A DNA stretch of 64,000 bases, from NCBI RefSeq assembly GCF_042677205.1, contig NZ_JBHTIU010000028.1, positions 62,001 through 126,000 of the forward strand. The letters run 5' to 3'. Source of the stretch: Paenibacillus_L residui (GTDB lineage: Bacteria; Bacillota; Bacilli; Paenibacillales; NBRC-103111). Shown here one piece after another: positions 34,477-42,626 of this stretch; position 1 is the first letter of the stretch; each line of letters opens with the position of its first letter. A program made the position numbers and the translations under genes. The notes beneath the pieces are model-generated. The model saw only the letters and a program-made list of their open reading frames with translations. It had not been told where the DNA came from and did no database searches.

Positions 34477-34824
34477 CTATGAGTACATAACGGAAGTGAA
34501 TTTAATCGGGGATAAAATCACTTGCTTGAACATAACGGGTATGGACGCGCGGATACGAAATTGCGCCGTGGTGACAAGGGAACGGACCCTGTCTGAGGGG
34601 ACGGTGCACAGTATTAGAACCAGAAACAGTAGAATAGGCTCTGCATGAGAATATTTATTAAAGGGATTGTCTGAAGTAGCAGCCGCTCTTGCCCTCAGGA
34701 CGGGCTTCAGCGGATCAGCCGGAATGGCGGGATGTAATGCTATCGGTATCACTAAAAGGAAGCATAGTAAAAAAGCAAAACCGCAAAGCAGGTAACGCTG
34801 TTGTCTTGATGCGGAAAACTTCAT
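34477..34824 (-). CDS. Hypothetical small membrane protein
   Basis: If started at the ATG at 34824 (after AAGGATGATG) this gives 115 residues with one N-terminal membrane segment (YLLCGFAFLLCFLLVIPIAL) and a second hydrophobic stretch (EPILLFLVLILC). No family is recognised. The C-terminal third overlaps GC-rich repeat-like DNA (about 34571-34612), so the original end may have been replaced. Existence is doubtful. Confidence 0.3.
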   Translation of the reverse strand: MKFSASRQQRYLLCGFAFLLCFLLVIPIALHPAIPADPLKPVLRARAAATSDNPFNKYSHAEPILLFLVLILCTVPSDRVRSLVTTAQFRIRASIPVMFKQVILSPIKFTSVMYS

Positions 34825-35011
34825 TGCTTTTTCATCATCCTTCCAGATAGTAATGATCACAAATAACAGCTTAGCATAAAAATGTGACAGTTCGCAATGC
34901 AATCCCGCCTATCCCTGCATTGTTTTTCCTCCCGTCCTGCTTCCGGGCATGGACGAGTCTTGCCATCCATGCCGCCGATTTGGAATGAAGCAGCTCAGGC
35001 CAAGGATCTTA

Positions 35012-35719
35012 CTACAGCCATTCTATTAACTCAGCCATGTGCTTGATCGTAGCCATGGGAACAGGACTCTCGGGCTGCGCTCTTCCCTTCTTGTTAAACC
35101 AGATGGCATTCATCCCCAGGCTCATGGGGCCGACCACGTCATTCTTCCAGGAATCGCCTACGAACAAGACTTCGGACGGTTCTACTTGAAAATAGTCCAA
35201 TGGTCTGCGGTAGATTTCGGGAGACGGCTTCTCGCATCCGATAGTTTCCGATATAAAGACGGCTTCCCTCGGGAAAAATCGATCCACCCCTGTAGCTTCC
35301 AATTTGTCGAACTGCCAGCTGGCCGTTCCGTTCGTTACTATCCCGAGCATATACCGTTTCTGCAGCTCCTCAAGCACATCCAGCAGTTGATTGTCCGTTT
35401 TCATAAAGGTTTTGCTTAACCGCTGATACAATTTTTCAAATTGCTTCGCTGACTTCTCGTCCCCCCGCCTGCCAAAATCAGCCAAGGCATCGATATACCT
35501 GCGTTCGCGAAATTGCTCTATGCTGATTTTCTGAAGATAATACTGCTCGTGATACAGCTCGGATTTACGGCTAAAGCATTCAAAGAGACGGTCCGGATCC
35601 TCGTCGCGGGTCAAAGGATGCTGACGGAAAGCCTCCTTCAGGCTGGCTTCCCAATAGTCATCAAAATGCAGCAGCGTATCGTCCAAATCAAAAAGAATCA
35701 GTCGGATTTTGGGCTGCAA
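35012..35719 (-). CDS. HAD-superfamily hydrolase, YjjG-like
   Basis: A HAD phosphatase with the nucleophile motif LFDLDDTLLHFDD near the N-terminus, VTNGTASW (motif II), GCEKPSPEIY (motif III) and FVGDSWKNDVVGPMSLGMN (motif IV), and a helical cap as in YjjG-type nucleotidases. The start is probably TTG at 35719, seven bases after GGAGGG; an ATG ten codons upstream has no ribosome site. Substrate is likely a nucleoside monophosphate or sugar phosphate. Confidence 0.88.
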   Translation of the reverse strand: MQPKIRLILFDLDDTLLHFDDYWEASLKEAFRQHPLTRDEDPDRLFECFSRKSELYHEQYYLQKISIEQFRERRYIDALADFGRRGDEKSAKQFEKLYQRLSKTFMKTDNQLLDVLEELQKRYMLGIVTNGTASWQFDKLEATGVDRFFPREAVFISETIGCEKPSPEIYRRPLDYFQVEPSEVLFVGDSWKNDVVGPMSLGMNAIWFNKKGRAQPESPVPMATIKHMAELIEWL

Positions 35720-35941
35720 GCCTTTCCCTCCTTCATGTTCTCTAGTCATATCATATCATAATCAAATCAGGCAAACACTGGAAAATGCATAAAGGCCAAG
35801 ACTTTCAACCACGTTCTATTTCCCCTGTAACGGTATTTCGGCCTATTTGTAACAAATCTGTCCCAATCCTTAAATGGATATCTATGGTAAAATAATAGTA
35901 TAGTAGCCTATAAAGAACAGTAAAGTGGAGGAGAACAAGCT

Positions 35942-36733
35942 ATGAAAAAACTAGACGGAAAAATAGCGATTGTCACAGGCTCAGCCATGGGAATCGGTAA
36001 AGGAATTGCTACCGTGTTAGCAAAGCATGGCGCCCATGTCATTCTGTATGATCTGAACGATAAGGTATTCGAAACGGCCCAGGCCATTGAAGCGGCTGGC
36101 GGCCGGGCTTCCGCCTATCAACTGGACATTACCGACCGGGAAGCGGTTAGCCGAACGACTGATGATGTGGCTGCGAAATATGGAGCGGTACATATTCTCG
36201 TCAACAATGCCGGGGTTATCAAGCTTGCCCAGTTTACGGAAATGAGCGATGATGTGCGCGACTTCCACTTCCGGGTAAACATCAATGGAGTATGGAATGT
36301 CACCCGCGCTGTACTACCCTATATGAAGGAGAACAAATACGGCAAGATTGTTAACATGTCTTCGGTAACCGGCTATATGGTCGCCGATCCGGGCGAAGTT
36401 GCTTACGCCACCTCGAAGTCCGCAATTATCGGCTTCACTCGCTCGCTGGCCGCTGAGGTTGCCGAGCATGGAATTACGGTCAACGCCATATGCCCCGGAT
36501 ACATTCATACGCCGATGGCTGAGCAGATCGGCAGCGAATCCAATCCGGAGGATCCGGGTTCGGTCATCCAAGGAATAGCTAACGCCATTCCGTTAAAGCG
36601 GCTGGGCAAGCCCGAAGAAGTCGGCGAACTGGCAGCCTTCCTCGCCTCCGATGAATCCAGTTATATTACCGGCACCCAGGTAGTTATCGACGGAGGCAGC
36701 ACACTGCCCGAAACGGCATCGGTAGGAGTATAA
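35942..36733 (+). CDS. Short-chain dehydrogenase/reductase
   Basis: A 263-residue classical SDR: Rossmann motif TGSAMGIGKGIA, NNAG near residue 90, catalytic YATSK near residue 156, and the C-terminal SSYITGTQVVIDGG. It resembles acetoin/butanediol and sorbitol-type dehydrogenases; the exact alcohol substrate is not determined. Start is supported by GGAGGAGAAC. Single gene with its own terminator. Confidence 0.92.
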   Translation: MKKLDGKIAIVTGSAMGIGKGIATVLAKHGAHVILYDLNDKVFETAQAIEAAGGRASAYQLDITDREAVSRTTDDVAAKYGAVHILVNNAGVIKLAQFTEMSDDVRDFHFRVNINGVWNVTRAVLPYMKENKYGKIVNMSSVTGYMVADPGEVAYATSKSAIIGFTRSLAAEVAEHGITVNAICPGYIHTPMAEQIGSESNPEDPGSVIQGIANAIPLKRLGKPEEVGELAAFLASDESSYITGTQVVIDGGSTLPETASVGV

Positions 36734-36756
36734 CAAGCAGATTCGGGCACTTAAAA

Positions 36757-36781
36757 AAGGCTGTCCTTATCGGACAGCCTT
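36757..36781. terminator. Bidirectional terminator
   Basis: AAGGCTGTCC (36757-36766) and GGACAGCCTT (36772-36781) form a perfect 10-bp stem with a 5-nt loop and an upstream A run, between the convergent SDR and AI-2E-type genes. Confidence 0.8.
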
Positions 36782-36816
36782 ATTGATCTTCACTTTGATT
36801 AAGAAAGGAAGACCGG

Positions 36817-37833
36817 TTAACGGCTGTAATCCTTCACTTCAATAATATCCAGTATGAAGATAAACATCGGAATGCCGATAATCAATCCCCATACACCGAA
36901 GAAATGCTCGCTGAATATAAGAACCACGAACGTATAGAACACGGGCAAGTTCGTCTTCGAAGACATGAACTTCGGATTTAGGAAATAGGCTTCAATCGCA
37001 TGGATGACGGCAATCATTATCAATATATAGATGACTTTAGGAATTCCCCCGATCGTAAAGGCAATGGTGCACAAGGGAATCAACGAGATGATCACGCCCG
37101 CCACTGGAATCAGTCCCAGGAGAAATATGAGCACGCCGAGCGCAAATAAATGGGGGAAGCCCATAAACCAGAGAACGATGACTGACAGGATGCAGTTCAC
37201 GATAGCGATCATGAACTGGACCTCGATAACCTTACCGAAGGAACCGGCGAACTTTCTGCCGAAATACTCCAATTCCTGGTAGAAAGCGGAAATTTTACTC
37301 GTTCTCAGCTTGTCGGTAAATTGCTTAATTCTCTGTTTCTCCAACAAGAAAAATAGACTCAATATTAATGCCAAAAAAATGCGTAAACCCCACTTGCTAA
37401 TATTAGAAAGTGATTTATACAGGAAATCAAAGCCCTTCTCCATATACCCGGTCAGCTCAATTTCCTTAATGGCATTAACAATATAGTTGACTATTTCGTT
37501 GTCCTGAGGCTGTGTATAAAATTCCGTAATCTGGCGAATTAACTGTGAGATTTCAATAATGATGACCGGAAAAAATTTGTACAAACCGGCACCCAGGCCG
37601 AAGACGATGGCGATATACAGCAGAAGGACTATCAGTTTATCATTGACTTTAAAGAGCTTGTTCAAATTGGTCACAACGAAATGTTGGAGACGGTTCATCA
37701 AAAAGATAAAAATAAACGTAATCAAGATCAAGTCCAAGATGCTGCGAATTCCATATAAAATAAGAACGATGGTCGCCAGAATGACGAACCTGCGGAATCC
37801 CCTGTTTTGAAATAAAGCTTTGGCCTCCAGCAT
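36817..37833 (-). CDS. AI-2E family transporter-like membrane protein
   Basis: About 338 residues with seven or eight membrane segments. The C-terminal portion GFPHLFALGVLIFLLGLIPVAG followed by a conserved central region matches the AI-2E transporter/YdiK/UPF0118 family. Members include Na+/H+ antiporters and exporters, so the AI-2 name should not be taken literally. The ATG at 37833 suits GGGAG eight bases upstream. Confidence 0.88.
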   Translation of the reverse strand: MLEAKALFQNRGFRRFVILATIVLILYGIRSILDLILITFIFIFLMNRLQHFVVTNLNKLFKVNDKLIVLLLYIAIVFGLGAGLYKFFPVIIIEISQLIRQITEFYTQPQDNEIVNYIVNAIKEIELTGYMEKGFDFLYKSLSNISKWGLRIFLALILSLFFLLEKQRIKQFTDKLRTSKISAFYQELEYFGRKFAGSFGKVIEVQFMIAIVNCILSVIVLWFMGFPHLFALGVLIFLLGLIPVAGVIISLIPLCTIAFTIGGIPKVIYILIMIAVIHAIEAYFLNPKFMSSKTNLPVFYTFVVLIFSEHFFGVWGLIIGIPMFIFILDIIEVKDYSR

Positions 37834-38092
37834 ACACACAACTCCCGTCCGCTTTCTCAGTACTTATCTATTATACAACGCCGCCCCCTGTCAAAGATAG
37901 CCAGCAGTCCGCAAATTTTCTTTCTTTTTCGACAATATCCCCACATCTCTCAGACAGCAAAAGACCGAATAAAAAAGACAATCGGAGCTATAGTATGCCC
38001 CGATTCTTCCTTTTTTATCCATATTACTTAATCCCAATCCACATTATACAAAAATTCAAATCGTTTCATGTTCACCGATGGTGGTACTAGCT

Positions 38093-38341
38093 TTAAAACG
38101 GCGTTATGGAAACATGATCCTTTATTTTTCGTGATGCGCTTAATAGTGATCCGCCACTGATGAATAGCGCAATACATACGGCTACAGAGGCAACCAACAA
38201 CAGAGGTGCTCCCCAACCTTGCAAGCCCATAATTCCTGTGCATGCCCAAAGAGTACCGAAGAACGCCATGAAAAACACACCAGACGCCATTCCGCGAACC
38301 GCAGAACCACGACCATGGACAGTTATTGTAGGTTGTGTCAT
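38093..38341 (-). CDS. Small, probably truncated membrane protein
   Basis: An 82-residue protein with two hydrophobic segments (GVFFMAFFGTLWACTGIMGL and APLLLVASVAVCIALFISGG), starting after AAAGGAGA. It looks like the N-terminal half of a longer, six-helix-like membrane protein family; the end (KIKDHVSITPF) may follow a frameshift. A different fragment, with features of the other end of such a protein, lies at 39945. Confidence 0.45.
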   Translation of the reverse strand: MTQPTITVHGRGSAVRGMASGVFFMAFFGTLWACTGIMGLQGWGAPLLLVASVAVCIALFISGGSLLSASRKIKDHVSITPF

Positions 38342-38623
38342 ATATGGGACTCTCCTTTCAATTGCCTTGCAGCGGAGATTCAGGGTCTAACTAGGGGTCA
38401 GTATCTATTAAACTGATAAAGACTAAGGGGTCTTTCTATTTAGACCATACTGCCTGACTAACCGCATACTCGATGTACTGATTTTGCAGGCCATCCGAGG
38501 CACGAACAATAAGTGTATTTCCCCGAAAGAGTATCGAAAAGCTCGGACGAAATTTAATGGTCTCTGCAGTTACGAACAAAAGTTGCCGAGAAGAGTCAGC
38601 AGCTTGGCTTGGCAAATTCATTG

Positions 38624-39439
38624 TTATATAAATAAATCTGCATTTTCCTTAACCCACGCTGCGAATGTGTAAGGTTGGAGTCCCGTTACTTCCTTGACGG
38701 TCGGCAAAACCGTACTGGCCGATTCAGGCGGATTCAGGTGCCAACTGATTACGTAATCAATTGCTTCTTCCTCTACCCCCATTCTTCTCATCTGTTCGCG
38801 TTCTTCTTCTTCGGAGCTCTCGATAAACTGAATTTCTCGTCCGATAACCTCGCCGATGATCCGCACCTTATCTTGAACCGACAAACTTTCCGGCCCTGTT
38901 AATGTGTAAATTTTACCTGCGTGGCCATCCTCGGTTAACGCAACCGACGCGACTCTGCCAATATCCGCCTCATGAACAGGAGCAATTCGCGATCCGCCGA
39001 ATAGATCACGCACAACCCCTTCGGAACGTATGGCGTCCGCCCATTTTCTTGCATTTGCCATAAACTCGAAGGCTTGAAGCTGCGTCCACTCCAGACCGCT
39101 TGCCTCAACTGCCCGTTCAAAAGGGCCTTTCTCCCCATTCCATAGAACGGTAACCCTTCGCACCCCGGCTCTCTCGGCAAGTTCAACGATTTCAGGCCCC
39201 GTCTGTAACGGAGTATATTCGGCGCCTGTTGTAATCAAGTGAATGCCGCTTACGTCCGCCAGCGCAGAACCTAACGTACTTGGATCGCTTAAATCACCTG
39301 TAACAACCTCTACACCTTTCGGAAGATTGGCTTTCAACGGATTACGTGTCAATGCACGTACCTTATGCCCCTTTTGAATAAGTTGGTCCACGACATGCCG
39401 CCCTACGGTTCCCGTTGCCCCAGTAACTAATATCGTCAT
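38624..39439 (-). CDS. NmrA-like NAD(P)-binding protein
   Basis: A 271-residue atypical SDR of the NmrA/QOR2 type: ILVTGATGTVGRHVV at the N-terminus binds NAD(P), and no YxxxK pair is evident. Members sense redox state or reduce quinones. Start follows GAGGAGG. It lies 12 nt downstream of the MerR regulator and is probably part of the same transcript. Confidence 0.9.
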   Translation of the reverse strand: MTILVTGATGTVGRHVVDQLIQKGHKVRALTRNPLKANLPKGVEVVTGDLSDPSTLGSALADVSGIHLITTGAEYTPLQTGPEIVELAERAGVRRVTVLWNGEKGPFERAVEASGLEWTQLQAFEFMANARKWADAIRSEGVVRDLFGGSRIAPVHEADIGRVASVALTEDGHAGKIYTLTGPESLSVQDKVRIIGEVIGREIQFIESSEEEEREQMRRMGVEEEAIDYVISWHLNPPESASTVLPTVKEVTGLQPYTFAAWVKENADLFI

Positions 39440-39451
39440 TTACTTACCTCC

Positions 39452-39829
39452 TCATCGTTGTTGTATCATCTGATTGATTTTGTCAGACAATCTATGCTTC
39501 GCTTCGGTTAATGCAGCGATTTGTCGGTTTACCTCTTCCATCCTTGACTGGTACAAATGCAATAATTCCTCGCAATAAACGTCCTTTTCTTTATGCGCTT
39601 GTTGTTCAGGATATTTGCAGAAGATGATGTCGCGAATTTGGTCAGTTGTCAGGCCTAATCCTAGATAAAGTTGAATAGTGTTAATGGATTCGATCACCCC
39701 TTCGTCATATTCTCTGTAATTGTTTTCCCGACGAGAGGCTTTAATCAGTCCTTTTTCCTCATAATAACGAATCGAACGGGCACTCACGCCTGTTATTTTT
39801 CTTACCTTTCCTATTTTCAGAACAATCAC
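39452..39829 (-). CDS. MerR-family transcriptional regulator
   Basis: About 126 residues with the winged HTH at the N-terminus (ITGVSARSIRYYEEKGLI) and a C-terminal coiled-coil dimerisation helix (YQSRMEEVNRQIAALTEAKHRL). The start is unsure: GTG at 39829 or CTG at 39820 (after GAGGTG) both lie downstream of the predicted promoter, whereas the longer frame to 39886 would begin inside the promoter. It probably activates itself and the NmrA-like gene in response to an electrophile or redox signal. Confidence 0.85.
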   Translation of the reverse strand: MIVLKIGKVRKITGVSARSIRYYEEKGLIKASRRENNYREYDEGVIESINTIQLYLGLGLTTDQIRDIIFCKYPEQQAHKEKDVYCEELLHLYQSRMEEVNRQIAALTEAKHRLSDKINQMIQQR

Positions 39830-39854
39830 CTCACAGAAAGGGAATTCTAACCTT

Positions 39855-39886
39855 ATTATAAAGTTTAACATTAGTGTAAAGGTCAA
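39855..39886 (-). promoter_or_regulatory. MerR-type promoter with long spacer
   Basis: TTGACC (39886-39881) and TATAAT (39860-39855) are 20 bp apart, longer than the normal 17, as in MerR-activated promoters. An imperfect dyad with TTTA/TAAA arms spans the spacer. Confidence 0.7.
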
Positions 39887-39944
39887 GGATGAAATTCCAA
39901 ATACTCTTGCCGCCCGCGACGACCGTTAACAGCGCTGCCAATAC

Positions 39945-40157
39945 CTACAATGCCGAATCGTCGAAGATGCCGACCAATCCGATGAAATGAATGCCGACGA
40001 TGAATGCTATCCAAGGCAACACGTAGTCACTTTGATTAAGAAGGTTGCGCCCACCGCCGCCAATAAGATCAATGATGATCGTATCAAGGTGTGTCTCGTG
40101 CACAACCATATCCGACAAGGCCGTGGGCGCTTCCCAATTACGTGTGCTGAGGTACAC
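39945..40157 (-). pseudogene. Remnant of a membrane protein (C-terminal part)
   Basis: About 70 codons without a ribosome site. The end, YVLPWIAFIVGIHFIGLVGIF, reads like the last helix of a small multi-pass membrane protein. Nearby frames continue the similarity imperfectly, as expected for a decayed gene. It is not contiguous with the N-terminal-like fragment at 38093. Confidence 0.35.
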
Positions 40158-40324
40158 TTCCGCTAGACCAGACTAGCAGCGCGGCGCCGGATGACAGCCC
40201 GATCCACAGCTCCAATTATCGCGCGGTTCTTGGGCCCATCCGAACCAACAGAAGATGAACATCCTGAGAATGCCGCATACATCGTATAATCCCGTGTGGG
40301 CTCCTACTATCTCCCTTTGGCGAT

Positions 40325-40358
40325 TTTATCTTTCAGTTATTTTAGTGTATACTAAAAT
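40325..40358 (+). promoter_or_regulatory. Promoter with overlapping 20-bp operator for hydrolase/GbsR pair
   Basis: ATTTTAGT (40339-40346) and ACTAAAAT (40351-40358) form a dyad with a 4-bp centre that covers the -10 box TATACT (40348-40353). A weak -35, TTTATC, lies 17 bp upstream. This is what an autorepressed MarR/GbsR-type promoter looks like. Confidence 0.6.
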
Positions 40359-40394
40359 TAATAAAACGACAAAATCCTAAAAAGAGATGATCGC

Positions 40395-41216
40395 ATGGAC
40401 ATAGGCAATAATAAAGTGCTGAATAAGGATGGCTGTGATATCCACTACTGGATCTCTAAGCGCGGGAATTGCCCATGGCTCATATTTTTACACGGTGCCG
40501 GTGCCGACCATGAGATGTTTTCCGAACAAATAGCGGCAGTGAGTCACAATTTTAATATCTTGCTATGGGACGCAAGAGGCCATGGCCTGTCTAGGCCTAT
40601 GGGGGAGCATTTCAGTATGACATTGGTCGTCGACGATCTAGCAACGATCATGAATAAAGAAGGCATCGAGAAAGCTACGTTTATCGGACAATCGATGGGC
40701 GGGAACGCGGCACAAGAATTCGCTTTTTATTTTCCGGACAGAGTAGAAAAGCTAGTGCTGATTGACTGCACATGCAACACGATGAAATTGTCTTGGCTAG
40801 AAACATTCTATTTGAATATAACTCCTATGTTAATCCGCTTGTATCCATGGGAACACTTGGTTCGTGAAAGTGTAAAAGCAAGTGCTCTAAAGCCAGACGT
40901 GCAAGCGTATCTAACAAAAACATTTAATCGAATAGGCAAAAAGGATTTTGTTACAATCTTTCTAGCAACCGCTTCATGTCTGCACTACGAGAAAGACTAC
41001 CGAATCAATAAACCGCTCCTCCTCGTCTATGGCGAGAAGGATGAGACAGGCAATATTAAAAAAATCGCTGCAACGTGGGCATCTAACGAACCTTACTGTA
41101 CACTTGTTGAAATCCCGCAGGCGAGTCATTGTTCCAATCAAGATAATCCTTCCGCATTTAACCAGGCACTTATTTCATTCTTGAGCGATCGGTCGATCGA
41201 TGTTAGAGAGGAGTAG
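40395..41216 (+). CDS. Alpha/beta hydrolase
   Basis: A 273-residue alpha/beta hydrolase with the oxyanion segment FLHGAGADH, nucleophile elbow GQSMGGN (Ser), acid in VYGEKDETG and His in QASHCSNQDNP. No signal peptide. It is 8 nt upstream of the GbsR-type regulator and is likely co-transcribed with it. Substrate unknown. Confidence 0.9.
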   Translation: MDIGNNKVLNKDGCDIHYWISKRGNCPWLIFLHGAGADHEMFSEQIAAVSHNFNILLWDARGHGLSRPMGEHFSMTLVVDDLATIMNKEGIEKATFIGQSMGGNAAQEFAFYFPDRVEKLVLIDCTCNTMKLSWLETFYLNITPMLIRLYPWEHLVRESVKASALKPDVQAYLTKTFNRIGKKDFVTIFLATASCLHYEKDYRINKPLLLVYGEKDETGNIKKIAATWASNEPYCTLVEIPQASHCSNQDNPSAFNQALISFLSDRSIDVREE

Positions 41217-41224
41217 TTCTGATC

Positions 41225-41704
41225 ATGCACACACAAGAATTCGAATTGGATGAAGCCAAGCTATTATTTATAGAGAAACTGGGCGTATATTACGAGGATT
41301 ATGGCATTCCGCGAATCGGCGGTCGGATTTTAGGACTTATGCTTGTATCGGGCCAGCCGCTGACGGCGGAGCAGATTGCCACCCATCTGAAGGTTAGCAG
41401 AGGCAGTGTCTCGACCAACGTCAGACTGCTGGCGTCGGGGGGATTGATAGAGCGAATATCGGTAGTCGGGGAACGAATCGATTATTATGACGTTAGCGAA
41501 TCGATCTGGGAGCGCGCCATTCAGATGAGGATCGACGGGTTTCGAAGCCTGAGAAGAATCGTCGAACTCGGCGAGAAAGCGGCCGAGAACAACGCTTCTT
41601 CTGCTGCTAATCGAAACTTACTCGATATGCTTCAATGGGTCGATACGATGACCTCCTGCCATGAACAAGCATTGCTTCATTGGAAACAATTAAAAAGAAA
41701 CTAA
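41225..41704 (+). CDS. GbsR/MarR-family transcriptional regulator
   Basis: A 159-residue regulator with a winged HTH (LTAEQIATHLKVSRGSVSTN) and long flanking helices characteristic of the GbsR branch. Its stop overlaps the end of the convergent HPP gene by 4 bp. It probably represses the hydrolase-regulator operon through the dyad at 40339-40358. Confidence 0.88.
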   Translation: MHTQEFELDEAKLLFIEKLGVYYEDYGIPRIGGRILGLMLVSGQPLTAEQIATHLKVSRGSVSTNVRLLASGGLIERISVVGERIDYYDVSESIWERAIQMRIDGFRSLRRIVELGEKAAENNASSAANRNLLDMLQWVDTMTSCHEQALLHWKQLKRN

Positions 41705-42222
41705 TACCAAAAGGTAGGATACTTGCGATCGCGGTGCATGTTGTTAATGACGATCGCGAGGATTACAACCAGAACGGATCCGGTCAATACAGGGGTGAAC
41801 AAGAACGACCAGCCGCTGCCTGCGAGTATGACTACGATGGGATCGGCGCCCGCAGGCGGATGTGTCGTTTTGGTCAGCATCATGGCCGCAATGGCGGTGC
41901 CCACCGCCAGCCCCGTAATCCACACGCCCTCGCCGAAGCTATGATAAAACAACAAGCCGACAAGAGTAGACACGAGATGTCCACCGATAATATTCCTAGG
42001 CTGCGAAAGCGGAGCGTCCCAGATTCCGAACGCCAGAACGCAGCTCGCCCCGAATGGTGCCATGATCCATACGACGGAGGTCATGTCGGTCAATAAGGAC
42101 AGCAGGGCAATTGTAACCAATCCGCCCAAGAAGCCCATAAGCGCATTCTTCGGATTGACCTTTAACGGACTTGCTCCCGCACCCTTCATTTTGGTGAAAT
42201 ACGTTTTTATCAACTTCCCCAT
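41701..42222 (-). CDS. HPP-family membrane protein
   Basis: About 173 residues with four membrane segments and the family block HPPAGADP (TKTTHPPAGADPIVV). HPP proteins have been linked to nitrite transport in some phototrophs; in Bacillales the role is open. The start is uncertain: ATG at 42222 is too close to AAGGAG, while TTG at 42213 lies nine bases from it and may be the real start. It is downstream of the small gene at 42295. Confidence 0.85.
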   Translation of the reverse strand: MGKLIKTYFTKMKGAGASPLKVNPKNALMGFLGGLVTIALLSLLTDMTSVVWIMAPFGASCVLAFGIWDAPLSQPRNIIGGHLVSTLVGLLFYHSFGEGVWITGLAVGTAIAAMMLTKTTHPPAGADPIVVILAGSGWSFLFTPVLTGSVLVVILAIVINNMHRDRKYPTFWY

Positions 42223-42294
42223 ACTCCTTACCGTAAATTGGGAATTACCCTTCTTATATATAAGTTTCCATCTTCCCCTCCGCACTGACACTCC

Positions 42295-42465
42295 CTATAA
42301 AGAATGTATCGGCCACGGTATCCATTCCTGGTATTTGTCGTGGAGAACGTTGCTGCGTTGCGATACCCGTTCTGATCGAAATGCTCGCCGTTCCTCTCCG
42401 CGATAATTATGTTCTCCGGCCAGCTTTTGAACCGCCACTTCCTCAACGTGGCACACACCGCTCAT
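42295..42465 (-). CDS. Small 56-residue protein gene
   Basis: An ATG (42463-42465) directly follows GGAGGAGGTGAAACG and opens a 56-codon frame to TAG at 42295. The peptide starts MSGVCHVEEVAVQKLAGEHN and ends in EWIPWPIHSL; it is polar and rich in Arg and Glu, with no membrane helix. No family is recognised. It has a near-consensus promoter and lies upstream of the HPP gene, so it is a translated leader or small partner protein. Confidence 0.6.
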   Translation of the reverse strand: MSGVCHVEEVAVQKLAGEHNYRGEERRAFRSERVSQRSNVLHDKYQEWIPWPIHSL

Positions 42466-42508
42466 CGTTTCACCTCCTCCTTTTAATATCTATAACTATT
42501 TTATGGGT

Positions 42509-42537
42509 ATTATATAATGGTTTTATTAACATGTAAA
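42509..42537 (-). promoter_or_regulatory. Sigma-A promoter for the small gene and HPP
   Basis: TTTACA (42537-42532) and TATAAT (42514-42509) on the minus strand with a 17-bp spacer. Confidence 0.7.
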
Positions 42538-42626
42538 CACATATTTTGGGGGTTAATAAAGCTCCCCGAAAAAATCCAACATTTATGGTTGGTAACTTCC
42601 CCCTCAATTCATAAGATAAGTATCGA

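Noticed and set aside
38436..38621. 61-codon frame downstream of the NmrA-like gene
   Set aside because: It opens 2 nt past the previous stop with no ribosome site of its own and no recognisable family.
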